In this document: piece after piece, positions 20,501-28,356 of the stretch
How positions within the stretch are numbered: the stretch's first letter is position 1
How the letters are laid out: each line of letters starts with the position of its first letter
NCBI GenBank assembly: GCA_021796455.1
Contig: JAKACA010000015.1
Coordinates: 1-37,176, forward strand
Direction of reading: 5' to 3'
Length of the DNA: 37,176 nt
Origin: Actinomycetes bacterium
GTDB taxonomy: Bacteria > Actinomycetota > Acidimicrobiia > Acidimicrobiales > Bog-793
The notes under the pieces: model-generated
The model's database searches: none
Told to the model about the DNA's origin: nothing
What the model saw: only the letters and a program-made list of their open reading frames with translations
Program-made: the position numbers and the translations under genes

Positions 20501-20536
20501 GGAGGGAGCGCCGGAGGGAGCGCCGGAGGGAGCGCC
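20501..20536 (+). repeat. 12-base tandem repeat between opcA and purA
   Basis: GGAGGGAGCGCC is repeated three times exactly (20501-20512, 20513-20524, 20525-20536), just after the opcA stop and nine bases before the candidate purA -10. It lies outside the preferred coding limits of both genes, though it would read as a Gly-Gly-Ser-Ala repeat in one frame. Expansion would move upstream sequence relative to the purA promoter. Confidence 0.93.
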
Positions 20537-20544
20537 GGACCGGT

Positions 20545-20550
20545 TAGATT
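20545..20550 (+). promoter_or_regulatory. Candidate -10 of purA
   Basis: TAGATT lies 33 bases before the purA GTG. A start about seven bases downstream would give a leader of roughly 26 bases with the GGAGG ribosome-binding site. The 12-base repeat occupies the place of a -35 element. Confidence 0.4.
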
Positions 20551-20582
20551 TGCGCCCCGGCAAGCAAACCGGAGGCAACAAC

Positions 20583-21866
20583 GTGCCCGCCACCGTAGTG
20601 GTCGGAACCCAGTGGGGCGACGAAGGGAAGGGTAAGCTCACCGACCTGCTCGCCAAGGACATGCGCCTCGTGGTGCGCTACCAGGGCGGGCACAACGCAG
20701 GGCACACGATCGTCGTCGCCAAAGAGACGTTCGCGCTGCAGCTCGTCCCGAGCGGGGTCCTTTACGAGCACACCGTGCCGGTGATTGGCAACGGCGTCGT
20801 CGTCGATCCGGCCGTGCTGCTGAACGAGTGCGACATGCTGTCGGAGCGGGGCATCGACACGAGCCGCCTCGTCGTCTCGGGCAACGCCCACCTGATCATG
20901 CCGTACCACTACGAGCTCGACAGGATGACGGAGCGTTTCCTCGGGCACAACAAGCTGGGCACCACACGACGCGGCATCGGGCCGGCTTACGCGGACAAGG
21001 CGGCTCGCATCGGCCTGCGGGTGCAGGACCTGCTCGACCCGAAGATCTTCCGCCAGAAGCTTGACGTGGTGCTTCGTGAGAAGAACGCCGTGCTGTCGCG
21101 CGTCTACAACCGGCTCCCCCTTGACGGCGACGAGATAGCCGACAGGTACCTGGGCGAGATCGCGCCGCGGATCGAGCCGATGATCGGTGACACGGTGGCG
21201 CTGGTTCACGAGGCGCTCGCGGCGGGGCAGGAGGTGATGCTCGAGGGGGCCCAGGCGACCTTCCTCGACGTCGACCACGGCACCTACCCATTCGTGACAT
21301 CCTCGAACCCGACCGCCGGAGGTGCCTGTGTCGGCAGCGGCGTCGGGCCCCGCGACATCAACCGGGTCGTTGGCATCGTGAAGGCCTATGTCACAAGAGT
21401 CGGCTCCGGTCCGTTCCCGACCGAGCTCGAGGAAGGCGCCGCCTCGGACGCGCTGGTCGAGCGGGGGCGCGAGTACGGCACCAACACCGGCCGCCGCCGC
21501 CGCCCTGGATGGCTCGACCTCGTCATGCTCCGCCAGGCCGTCAGGCTCAACTCGATCTCGGAGCTCGCCGTCACCAAGCTCGACGTGCTCTCCATCTTCG
21601 ACACCCTGAAGGTCTGCGTAGCCTACGAAGCCGGCGGAGTGCGCTACGAGCACGTCCCCTACCACCAGTCGGTCCTGCACGAAGCCAAGCCGGTCTTCGT
21701 GCAGCTACCCGGCTGGGCGGCAGAGCTTGGCGAGGCGAGAGAGGTAGGGGATCTGCCGGCTCCAGCTCGCGCATATCTCGATCTCATATCCGCGCACGTG
21801 GGCGTACCTGTGACCTATGCCGGCGTCGGCCCCGAACGCGACCAGTACGTATCGCTCGCGCCGTGA
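20583..21866 (+). CDS. purA: Adenylosuccinate synthetase
   Basis: PurA condenses IMP and aspartate using GTP, the first committed step to AMP. The 427-aa length is standard. The N-terminal GTP-binding loop is [14 protein letters not shown], with [11 protein letters not shown] after it. IMP-site motifs follow ([17 protein letters not shown]), and the C-terminal half has [18 protein letters not shown] and [10 protein letters not shown]. The ORF track begins 11 codons earlier; GTG 20583 follows GGAGG at seven bases and starts right before the conserved VVVGTQWG. purB follows 30 bases downstream but seems to have its own promoter. Confidence 0.98.
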   Translation: MPATVVVGTQWGDEGKGKLTDLLAKDMRLVVRYQGGHNAGHTIVVAKETFALQLVPSGVLYEHTVPVIGNGVVVDPAVLLNECDMLSERGIDTSRLVVSGNAHLIMPYHYELDRMTERFLGHNKLGTTRRGIGPAYADKAARIGLRVQDLLDPKIFRQKLDVVLREKNAVLSRVYNRLPLDGDEIADRYLGEIAPRIEPMIGDTVALVHEALAAGQEVMLEGAQATFLDVDHGTYPFVTSSNPTAGGACVGSGVGPRDINRVVGIVKAYVTRVGSGPFPTELEEGAASDALVERGREYGTNTGRRRRPGWLDLVMLRQAVRLNSISELAVTKLDVLSIFDTLKVCVAYEAGGVRYEHVPYHQSVLHEAKPVFVQLPGWAAELGEAREVGDLPAPARAYLDLISAHVGVPVTYAGVGPERDQYVSLAP

Positions 21867-21884
21867 GCGAGCCGAGGTGACAGC

Positions 21885-21890
21885 TAGGTT
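21885..21890 (+). promoter_or_regulatory. Candidate -10 of purB (leaderless)
   Basis: TAGGTT (TANNNT type) ends exactly six bases before the purB GTG, and no Shine-Dalgarno sequence is present. It predicts a leaderless purBCSQ transcript starting in the 30-base gap after purA. Confidence 0.5.
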
Positions 21891-21896
21891 GGCGAC

Positions 21897-23231
21897 GTGA
21901 TCGGCCGCTACTCGTTGCCGGAGATGGCCGCGCTGTGGAGCGACGAGGCCAAGCTCGCCTCGTGGCTCGAGATCGAGCTGCTGGCCGTTGAGGCCCTGGC
22001 GGATCTCGGGACCGTGCCTCGAGCTGACGCCGTGGCATGTCGCACTCGCTCCCCCAAGATCGACGCCGCCTTCGTCGCTCGCGTTGCCGCACGCGAAGCC
22101 GTGACGGACCACGACGTCGCCGCCTTCGTCGACGTCGTGCAAGAGTCGATCGGGGGGAGAGAGGGCTCGTGGGTTCACCACGGACTGACCTCCTCCGACG
22201 TCGTGGACACAGCGCTCTCGGCCACGCTCGTGAAAGCAGCCACGTTGCTGCTGCAAGCGCTCGACGGTCTCGTGCGCGCGCTTCGTGCGCGCTCGCTCGA
22301 GCATGGAAAGACTCCGATGGTCGGGCGCACGCACGGCATGCATGCCGAGCCGACGACGTTCGGGAGCAAGCTCGCCCTTTACTGCCTGCAGGTCGATCGC
22401 GACCGTGAGCGCATGGTGAGGGCCCGCGACGGCATCTCGGTCGGCAAGCTGTCCGGAGCTGTCGGCACCTACTCGAACATCGACCCGGCCGTCGAGACCC
22501 ACGTCTGCAGGGCTCTAGGGCTCACGCCCGTACCAGCCACCCAGGTCATCTCCCGGGACCGGCACGGGGAATTCCTGTACGCGTGCGCGGCCGTCGGCAC
22601 CACGGTCGAGACCATCGCCACGGAGATCCGCAATCTGGCGAGAACTGAGGTGGCAGAAGTCGAGGAGGCGTTCTCCGCGGTGCAAAAGGGCTCGTCCGCG
22701 ATGCCTCACAAGAGAAACCCCATCACCTCTGAACGGCTCGTCGGCCTCTCGCGCGTGCTGCGTGGCTACCTCGCCGCCGGCCTCGAGGACGTCGCCCTCT
22801 GGCACGAGCGCGACATCTCGCACAGCTCTGTCGAGCGGATCGTCCTTCCCGACGCGAGCCTCGTCACCTACTACGCCGTCAAGGCTATGACCCGTCTCGT
22901 GGAGACGCTCGTGGTGCACGCCGAGACCATGGCCACTAACATGCGCGAGGTTTCCCAGGGGCTCGTCTTCTCCCAAAGTGCCCTCTTGGCGCTCGTCGGC
23001 GCGGGGATGCCCCGCGACAGCGCCTATCGCATCGTGCAACGCGACGCGAGGGTGGCCTTGGAAGAGAAGAGGGATCTGAAGACGGTGCTGGAGGAGGACC
23101 CTGAGGTGGCACGCATACTTGGCGACTCGCTCGACCGGGTCCTGGACGAGGTATTCGACCTCGACCGGGTACTTGAGCATGTCGGGCAGGCGATCGAGGC
23201 TCTAGGAGCGGTGCCGGAGACACGGTCATGA
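21897..23231 (+). CDS. purB: Adenylosuccinate lyase
   Basis: PurB cleaves SAICAR to AICAR and adenylosuccinate to AMP, each releasing fumarate, so it serves both the trunk of purine synthesis and the AMP branch. The 444-aa protein belongs to the fumarase/aspartase superfamily. It has TSSDVVDTALSATL, the His-containing MVGRTHGMHAEPTTFG, and the mobile signature loop GSSAMPHKRNPITSE with the catalytic Ser. It starts at GTG 21897 with a TANNNT hexamer six bases upstream rather than a ribosome-binding site. Its stop overlaps the purC start (ATGA). Confidence 0.97.
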   Translation: MIGRYSLPEMAALWSDEAKLASWLEIELLAVEALADLGTVPRADAVACRTRSPKIDAAFVARVAAREAVTDHDVAAFVDVVQESIGGREGSWVHHGLTSSDVVDTALSATLVKAATLLLQALDGLVRALRARSLEHGKTPMVGRTHGMHAEPTTFGSKLALYCLQVDRDRERMVRARDGISVGKLSGAVGTYSNIDPAVETHVCRALGLTPVPATQVISRDRHGEFLYACAAVGTTVETIATEIRNLARTEVAEVEEAFSAVQKGSSAMPHKRNPITSERLVGLSRVLRGYLAAGLEDVALWHERDISHSSVERIVLPDASLVTYYAVKAMTRLVETLVVHAETMATNMREVSQGLVFSQSALLALVGAGMPRDSAYRIVQRDARVALEEKRDLKTVLEEDPEVARILGDSLDRVLDEVFDLDRVLEHVGQAIEALGAVPETRS

Positions 23232-24109
23232 GCCTGCGGCGCCTCTACTCAGGCAAGGTGCGTGACGTCTACGAGGCCGGAGACGATCTTCTCCTCATGG
23301 TCGCCTCGGACCGGATCTCGGCCTTCGACCACGTCTTTGCCGAGCCTGTGCCTGACAAGGGCCGTGTGCTCACCGCTATGACGGCGTTCTGGGCCGGGGA
23401 GCTTGCAGACATAGCGCCGTCGCATCTCCTCACGACCGACGTGGCTGAGTTCCCGCCTGCCGCCGTCGAGCTAGCCGACCTCGAGGGGCGAGCCATGCTC
23501 GTTCGCAAGGCCGAGATGCTTCCGCTCGAGTGCATAGTGCGCGGCTATCTCGCCGGATCCGCGTGGAAGGAGTACCTGTCGACAGGCACTATGCACGGCA
23601 CACCTCTTCCGGGTGGACTGGCCGAGTCGGCTCGCCTGGACGAGCCGGTCTTCACTCCTTCCACCAAGGCCACGGTCGGCCACGACGAGAACATCTCCTT
23701 TGACGAGGCCGCGCACCTCGTCGGGAGAGCGGTAGCCGAACGGGCAAGAGAGATATGCCTGAGTGCCTATGCGCGGGGCGCTGAGACAGCGCTCGAACGC
23801 GGGATCGTCGTCGCCGACACCAAGTTCGAGCTCGGCTTTATCGACGGGGAGCTCTCGATCTGCGACGAGGTGCTGACCCCCGATTCGAGTCGGTTCTGGG
23901 CAGCAGATGCCTGGAGACCGGGAAGCACACCGCCGTCCTTCGACAAGCAACCCGTGCGGGACTGGGCAGAGGGCACGGGGTGGGACAAGTCGGGTGCGCC
24001 GCCAGAGATGCCCGAGGAGGTCATCGCGGCCACACGGGACAGGTACGTGCGAGCCTACGAGCAGATCTCAGGGATGCCGTTTGCCAACTGGTGGGGGGTA
24101 TCGCCGTGA
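23228..24109 (+). CDS. purC: Phosphoribosylaminoimidazole-succinocarboxamide synthase
   Basis: SAICAR synthetase joins CAIR and aspartate with ATP. The 293-aa protein begins with the family's LYSGKVRDVYEAGDDLLLMV, followed by SDRISAFDHV, ECIVRGYLAGSAWKEY, and the ATP/Mg-binding IVVADTKFELGFIDGELSICDEVLTPDSSRFW (motif quoted in parts: DTKFELGF and DEVLTPDSSRFW). Length suggests the longer type found in actinobacteria and yeast-like enzymes. The ATG overlaps the purB stop by four bases and its own stop overlaps the purS GTG by four bases, so purB-C-S are tightly coupled. Confidence 0.97.
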   Translation: MSLRRLYSGKVRDVYEAGDDLLLMVASDRISAFDHVFAEPVPDKGRVLTAMTAFWAGELADIAPSHLLTTDVAEFPPAAVELADLEGRAMLVRKAEMLPLECIVRGYLAGSAWKEYLSTGTMHGTPLPGGLAESARLDEPVFTPSTKATVGHDENISFDEAAHLVGRAVAERAREICLSAYARGAETALERGIVVADTKFELGFIDGELSICDEVLTPDSSRFWAADAWRPGSTPPSFDKQPVRDWAEGTGWDKSGAPPEMPEEVIAATRDRYVRAYEQISGMPFANWWGVSP

Positions 24110-24372
24110 AGTTCACCGCCTCGGTCGAGGTGAGCCTCCTCGCAGGCATCGCCAACCCTGAAGCCGCGACCATCGAGCACTCACTTCCTCTCCTCGGGAT
24201 CACGACCGTGTCCGATGTCCAAGTCGGCCGCCTCTTCCGCTTCGTGGTGGACGCACACGACGCCGAAGCGGCGCTCGAGACAGCCAGGAGCCTTGCAGAC
24301 CGCCTGCTGGCCAACCCGGTAATGGAACGTGCCGAGGTAGCGGTGGGACCTTGGCGAGACGCAAGTCGCTGA
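24106..24372 (+). CDS. purS: FGAM synthase subunit PurS
   Basis: PurS is the small subunit that bridges PurL and the glutaminase PurQ, helping channel ammonia in formylglycinamidine ribonucleotide synthesis. The 88-aa protein has the typical VKFTASVEVSLLAGIANPEA start, the VSDVQVGRLFRFVVD strand, and the short C-terminal NPVMERAEVAV. The ORF track adds 42 residues that lie over purC; GTG 24106 overlaps the purC stop (GTGA) and gives the normal length. The stop shares one base with the purQ start (TGATG). Confidence 0.95.
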   Translation: MKFTASVEVSLLAGIANPEAATIEHSLPLLGITTVSDVQVGRLFRFVVDAHDAEAALETARSLADRLLANPVMERAEVAVGPWRDASR

Positions 24373-25109
24373 TGAGCCCTTTGGGGTGGACTCAGGCGGT
24401 CAGGGTAGCTGTCGTGGTGTTCCCGGGAACCAATTGCGAGCATGACACAGTCCTCGCGCTCACCGAGCTCGGCGCCGATGCCGACCTGGTGCGGCACACC
24501 GAGGGTTCTCTCGACGGTTACGACGCCGTCGTCCTGCCGGGCGGCTTTGCGCACGGCGACTATCTCCGGCCCGGCGCGATCGCCCGGTTCTCGCCGGTCA
24601 TGGAGTCCGTGCGGCGCGCGGCCACGCAAGGCAAGCCAGTTCTCGGGATCTGCAACGGCTTCCAGATACTCACCGAGGCCCGGCTGCTGCCTGGCGCGCT
24701 CATGGCGAATGGGGGTGGCCGCTTCCTCTGCGAGATGGTCGAGTGCGAGATAACCTCGACATCATCGTCGATAACATCCGGCGCGAGTCTCGGTCAGGTG
24801 CTCAGGCTGCCCATAAACCACTTCGAGGGTCGCTTCACCTGCGCTCCCACTGCCCTAAAGGACATGGAGGCAAGTGGCCGGGTCCTGCTCCGCTACAGAT
24901 CCAACCCCAACGGATCGCTCTCGTCGATCGCCGCAGTTGCAAATGAGACGGGCACCGTCATCGGCCTGATGCCACACCCTGAGAGGGCCTCGACCGCGCT
25001 CATGGACTCGACCGACGGACGCGTTCTCCTTAGCTCGTTCCTCGACTCCGCCGAGCGGCGCCGCGATATGAAGGGCGCCTCGGCCACCGGCATTACCGCC
25101 TGGCCCTAA
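24372..25109 (+). CDS. purQ: FGAM synthase glutaminase subunit PurQ
   Basis: PurQ is a class I glutamine amidotransferase that supplies ammonia to PurL. The 245-aa protein has the N-terminal VAVVVFPGTNCEHDT, the nucleophile Cys in PVLGICNGFQIL, and the His/Glu pair in GLMPHPERA. ATG 24372 overlaps the purS stop by one base; the ORF track start seven codons earlier lies over purS. A short Ser/Thr-rich stretch (TSTSSSITSG) follows the Cys domain. The TAA stop shares three bases with the stop of the convergent hypothetical gene, which separates purQ from purL. Confidence 0.96.
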   Translation: MSPLGWTQAVRVAVVVFPGTNCEHDTVLALTELGADADLVRHTEGSLDGYDAVVLPGGFAHGDYLRPGAIARFSPVMESVRRAATQGKPVLGICNGFQILTEARLLPGALMANGGGRFLCEMVECEITSTSSSITSGASLGQVLRLPINHFEGRFTCAPTALKDMEASGRVLLRYRSNPNGSLSSIAAVANETGTVIGLMPHPERASTALMDSTDGRVLLSSFLDSAERRRDMKGASATGITAWP

Positions 25110-25543
25110 GAGCGACGGCTCCAATGAATACCGGCGCGCGCGAGCACCTCGGCGGGCACTCCGACCTCGCGCCAAGTCTTGTACTCGATTCCCTTGCGCT
25201 CGCCGTATTCGGCTGCCACCTGTATGAACGCCTCCTCGAGAGATTCGACGTCAACCTCGTCGGTGTCCCCTGCGCTAGCAAGACGGCGATCGAGATCCCG
25301 GCGCTGCTGGATGAGATGCGCACGCTTCAAAGGATCGGCAGCCGCGATCTTTGCGTCGATCTCCTCCCGGCGCGCCACAAGCGAGTCAGTGCTCACCTGG
25401 CGGCCGCGTCGCGGGCGGTTCTCTTCCAGCGCGACAAGATAGCGGCGCACGGCATTGCCTTGGCGGCGGCCCTCTGCGAGAGCATCCTTGTGGGCATCAG
25501 TGAGAGTGCTCTTGTTCTTAGTCTGTCTTTTGCGTGGAGGCAT
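25106..25543 (-). CDS. Conserved actinobacterial-type hypothetical protein between purQ and purL
   Basis: I do not recognise a function. The 145-aa product has a strongly basic N-terminus (MPPRKRQTKNKS), a helical AHKDALAEGRRQGNAVRRYL, a basic hinge (RPRRGRQ), and a helical pair rich in Asp/Arg (REEIDAKIAAADPLKRAHLI). An acidic stretch follows, and then a closing GIEYKTWREVGVPAEVLARA. From memory, similar proteins with an MPPRK start and a WREVGV.A.VL.RAGI end occur in other actinobacteria, but I cannot check this. The charge pattern would suit a nucleic-acid-associated protein; this is a guess. The ATG at 25543 is the only start near the conserved part; neither a ribosome-binding site nor a TANNNT six to eight bases upstream is visible. 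It is antisense in the purine block and divergent from purL by 104 bases. The surrounding DNA is locally A/T-richer than its neighbours. Confidence 0.75.
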   Translation of the reverse strand: MPPRKRQTKNKSTLTDAHKDALAEGRRQGNAVRRYLVALEENRPRRGRQVSTDSLVARREEIDAKIAAADPLKRAHLIQQRRDLDRRLASAGDTDEVDVESLEEAFIQVAAEYGERKGIEYKTWREVGVPAEVLARAGIHWSRRS

Positions 25544-25647
25544 ATAACAAGTGTCGCCGCAAAAGCCACAAAATGCAACCTGGGCTCTCAAGCTCTCTGC
25601 TCGACCAACACGAGGGACCTCCTTCGTACCATCAACCGGGGGATCTG

Positions 25648-27855
25648 ATGAGACAAGCTCACCGCGCACTCGGCCTTAGTGACGACGAGCACGAGATGAT
25701 CATCGCTACCCTCGGGCGGGAGCCATTGCCCGTAGAGCTCGCGATGTATTCCGTCATGTGGAGTGAGCACTGCTCCTATAAGTCGTCGCGCGTTCACCTG
25801 CGACGCCTGCCGTCGGAGGGAAGCGCCGTTCTTGTCGGCCCCGGGGAGAACGCGGGGGTGATCGACGTGGGCGATGGAGTCGCCATAGCGCTCCGAATGG
25901 AGAGTCACAATCACCCCTCTGCGATCGAGCCATACCAAGGGGCTGCCACGGGTGTCGGTGGAATCCTGCGGGACGTGTTCACGATGGGAGCGCGCCCGAT
26001 CGCGTTGATGGATGTGCTTTGCCTTGGCCCGCTCGACAGCGCGCACAGTCGTTATATCTTCGACGGAGTCGTACGCGGCATTGGCGGATATGGCAATTCG
26101 GTGGGTGTGCCGACCGTCGGGGGACAGCTCACCTTCGCCCCCTGCTACAAGGACAACCCGCTCGTGAACGTGCTCTGCCTGGGCGTGCTTCCCATCGATC
26201 GTCTCGTGCTGTCCAAGGCGAGGGGGGCCGGCAACCTTGTCGTGCTCCTGGGCTCGCTCACCGGCCGTGACGGCATTGGGGGTGTGAGCGTGCTGGCGTC
26301 GGCGGGATTCGTACCCGACGAGGCCACGAAGCGACCGAACGTGCAAGTCGGCGATCCATTCGAGGAGAAGCGCCTGATCGAAGCGTGCCTCGACCTTCTC
26401 GACCTCCACCTCGTCGTCGCGATCCAGGATCTCGGGGGTGCCGGTCTCGCGTGCGCAACTTCCGAGACGGCCGCGCGCGGGGGAGTCGGGATGGACATCG
26501 ACGTCTCGGCCGTACCCCTGCGCGAGGCGGGCATGTCTCCCGCCGAGATCATGACGAGCGAGAGTCAGGAGCGCATGCTCGCCATAGTCGAGCCATCGTC
26601 TATCGACGCCGTGCTCGACGCCTGTGCCCGGCACGATGTCAGAGCGACAGTGATCGGAAAGGTCACCGAGAGCGGCGGCAGGGGTCGCTTGGTCGTCCGC
26701 GACGGTACGGGCCCGGCGGCCGAGATAGTTGCAGACCTGCCGGCGGCTTCCCTGACCGATGAGGCGCCGCTCTATCACCGTCCCATGTCCCCCGCCACTG
26801 CGGAGGCGCATTTGGCGCCATCATGCACCGCCGTGCTCGGTGCCTCTGATGCGCTCTTGGCACTCCTCTACGATCCGTCGTTCGTCTTCCGCCAGTACGA
26901 CCACCAGCTGTTCCTCAACACTGTCGTGCCACCCGGAGGGGGAGACGCCACGGTGCTAAGGCTTGCAGCACCGGGTCTCTCTTGGAACGGGAAAGGGCTT
27001 GCCCTCACCTGCGACGCCAACCCGGCATGGTGCGCCGTCTCACCACGGGGAGGCGCCGAGCTCACGGTCGCCGAAGCATCGCTCAACATCGCGTGTGCCG
27101 GCGCCAGGCCGGTCGCCATCGTGGACTGCCTGAACTTCGGCAACCCCGAGCATGCAGAGGTCATGTGGCAGCTGTCGGAGGTGGTTGACGGGATTGCGGC
27201 GGCCTGCCTCGCCTTCGACATACCGGTTGTAGGAGGGAACGTCTCTCTCTACAACGAGAGCAACGGGATCGACATCGATCCCACCCCGGTGATCGGGCTC
27301 GTCGGCTTGATCGACGACCTGTCCCGTCGGCCGCCGGGCATATGCCTTGGCCAGAAAGGCGCGGTCGTTCTCCTCGGCGAGCGCGGGTCGCCGGACGATC
27401 ATGCCCGGCTCGGCGGCTCACGGTGGGCACGCGAGCTTGGCGGGCACGGCGGCGAGCTGCCACAGCTCGACTTCGAGGCGCACAGCCGTCTGTGTGCTCT
27501 CGTCAGCCGGCTCGTAGCCGCTGAGTGCGCCGGCGACGCAAAGGTGCCGATTATCGGCCTTCACGACGTGAGCGACGGGGGCCTAGGAGTCTGCCTGGCC
27601 GAGCTTTGCTGCGCGAGCGGCAAGGGCATCGTCGTCGAGGAGCCCTGGACCAGAGAGGAGCTGTTCTGCGAAGCGCCGTCGCGCGTGGTCGTCTGCTCCG
27701 ACGACCCGGAGGGGCTCCTGGCGGCAGCTCGTTATCAGGGTGTCACCGCGCGAGTCGTAGGACGAGTAGGCGGGGACCGGCTGGTTGTGCCGGGCCTGTT
27801 CGAACTCCGCGTCGACGACATGGTGGCGGCGCGCTCGGGGCGCCTGGCTCGTTGA
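25648..27855 (+). CDS. purL: FGAM synthase large subunit PurL
   Basis: PurL converts FGAR to FGAM with ATP and ammonia supplied by PurQ. At 735 aa it is the small-PurL type that needs PurS and PurQ, both of which are encoded just upstream. Motifs include YSVMWSEHCSYKSS, MESHNHPSAIEPYQGAATG with the catalytic His, GGILRDVFTMGARPIA, and a second AIRS-like half containing CLNFGNPEHAEVMWQ and IIGLHDVSDGGLGV. The ORF track starts 38 codons earlier in unrelated sequence; ATG 25648 follows CGGGGG and gives the standard MRQAHRALGLSDDEH. It is separated from purQ by an antisense gene, so it must have its own promoter; TACCAT at 25627-25632 is a weak candidate. Confidence 0.97.
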   Translation: MRQAHRALGLSDDEHEMIIATLGREPLPVELAMYSVMWSEHCSYKSSRVHLRRLPSEGSAVLVGPGENAGVIDVGDGVAIALRMESHNHPSAIEPYQGAATGVGGILRDVFTMGARPIALMDVLCLGPLDSAHSRYIFDGVVRGIGGYGNSVGVPTVGGQLTFAPCYKDNPLVNVLCLGVLPIDRLVLSKARGAGNLVVLLGSLTGRDGIGGVSVLASAGFVPDEATKRPNVQVGDPFEEKRLIEACLDLLDLHLVVAIQDLGGAGLACATSETAARGGVGMDIDVSAVPLREAGMSPAEIMTSESQERMLAIVEPSSIDAVLDACARHDVRATVIGKVTESGGRGRLVVRDGTGPAAEIVADLPAASLTDEAPLYHRPMSPATAEAHLAPSCTAVLGASDALLALLYDPSFVFRQYDHQLFLNTVVPPGGGDATVLRLAAPGLSWNGKGLALTCDANPAWCAVSPRGGAELTVAEASLNIACAGARPVAIVDCLNFGNPEHAEVMWQLSEVVDGIAAACLAFDIPVVGGNVSLYNESNGIDIDPTPVIGLVGLIDDLSRRPPGICLGQKGAVVLLGERGSPDDHARLGGSRWARELGGHGGELPQLDFEAHSRLCALVSRLVAAECAGDAKVPIIGLHDVSDGGLGVCLAELCCASGKGIVVEEPWTREELFCEAPSRVVVCSDDPEGLLAAARYQGVTARVVGRVGGDRLVVPGLFELRVDDMVAARSGRLAR

Positions 27856-27864
27856 GGCCGGGTG

Positions 27865-28296
27865 CTACTCGGCGCGGTGCAGGAGAAACGTCCCCGTCGC
27901 CCGGCTCACGATCTTGCCGTCCGCGCTCTCCACGCGCGCCTCGGCAAATGCGATCTGGCGTGTCTCGCGCACGACAGCGCCACGCACCGCGAGAACTGCG
28001 CCCGCGGCCGCAGGGCGCATCGTCTCGGTCTTCAGCTCGATCGTCGCTTTCGTCCTGTCGCGGCCGGAAAGCCCGGCGTTCACGGCGAAGTTCATGGCTG
28101 CGTCGAGCACGACTGCGTGCACGCCCGCCTGCACCGTGCCGTGCGGGTTGCAGGCAAGCGCGCGCGGCTCCCAGACTCCGGTGACCCAGCCGGCGTGATC
28201 GTCCCCCTCCACGCCGAAGTCGTCGAAACGAGCCCCGATCGCTTCGAGCACCTCCATGCCGCCGTTGCCCAGCCACCGTCTCATGTCCTTTGGCAT
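27865..28296 (-). CDS. PaaI-type hotdog-fold acyl-CoA thioesterase
   Basis: The 143-aa protein has the hotdog signature in NPHGTVQAGVHAVVLDAAMN, where family members carry the Asn, the HGG/QAG turn and the catalytic Asp/Glu on the central helix. This is followed by the beta strands ATIELKTETMRP and VLAVRGAVVRETRQIAFAEA. It would hydrolyse acyl-CoA or aryl-CoA thioesters in the cytosol; the substrate cannot be read from sequence. The ORF track extends it over the thiolase gene in the opposite frame; ATG 28296 is preferred, with TACCGT seven bases upstream and no ribosome-binding site. It is divergent from a thiolase gene across 60 bases and convergent with purL with a nine-base gap. Confidence 0.87.
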   Translation of the reverse strand: MPKDMRRWLGNGGMEVLEAIGARFDDFGVEGDDHAGWVTGVWEPRALACNPHGTVQAGVHAVVLDAAMNFAVNAGLSGRDRTKATIELKTETMRPAAAGAVLAVRGAVVRETRQIAFAEARVESADGKIVSRATGTFLLHRAE

Positions 28297-28303
28297 CAAC
28301 GCC

Positions 28304-28309
28304 ACGGTA
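28304..28309 (-). promoter_or_regulatory. Candidate -10 of the thioesterase gene (leaderless)
   Basis: TACCGT on the minus strand ends seven bases before the thioesterase ATG. With the thiolase hexamer on the other strand it forms a symmetric divergent promoter pair in a 60-base gap. Confidence 0.45.
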
Positions 28310-28343
28310 TCGGGCCGCCGGGCCGGGCCGGACTGCGCGCCGC

Positions 28344-28349
28344 TACTGT
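28344..28349 (+). promoter_or_regulatory. Candidate -10 of the thiolase gene (leaderless)
   Basis: TACTGT ends seven bases before the thiolase ATG, and no ribosome-binding site is visible. The spacing is the same as at the divergent thioesterase gene. Confidence 0.45.
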
Positions 28350-28356
28350 CTTGAGC

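Noticed and set aside
21897-27855. A single unbroken purBCSQL operon
   Set aside because: An antisense gene lies between purQ and purL, and purB has its own promoter-like element, so at least two transcripts are needed.
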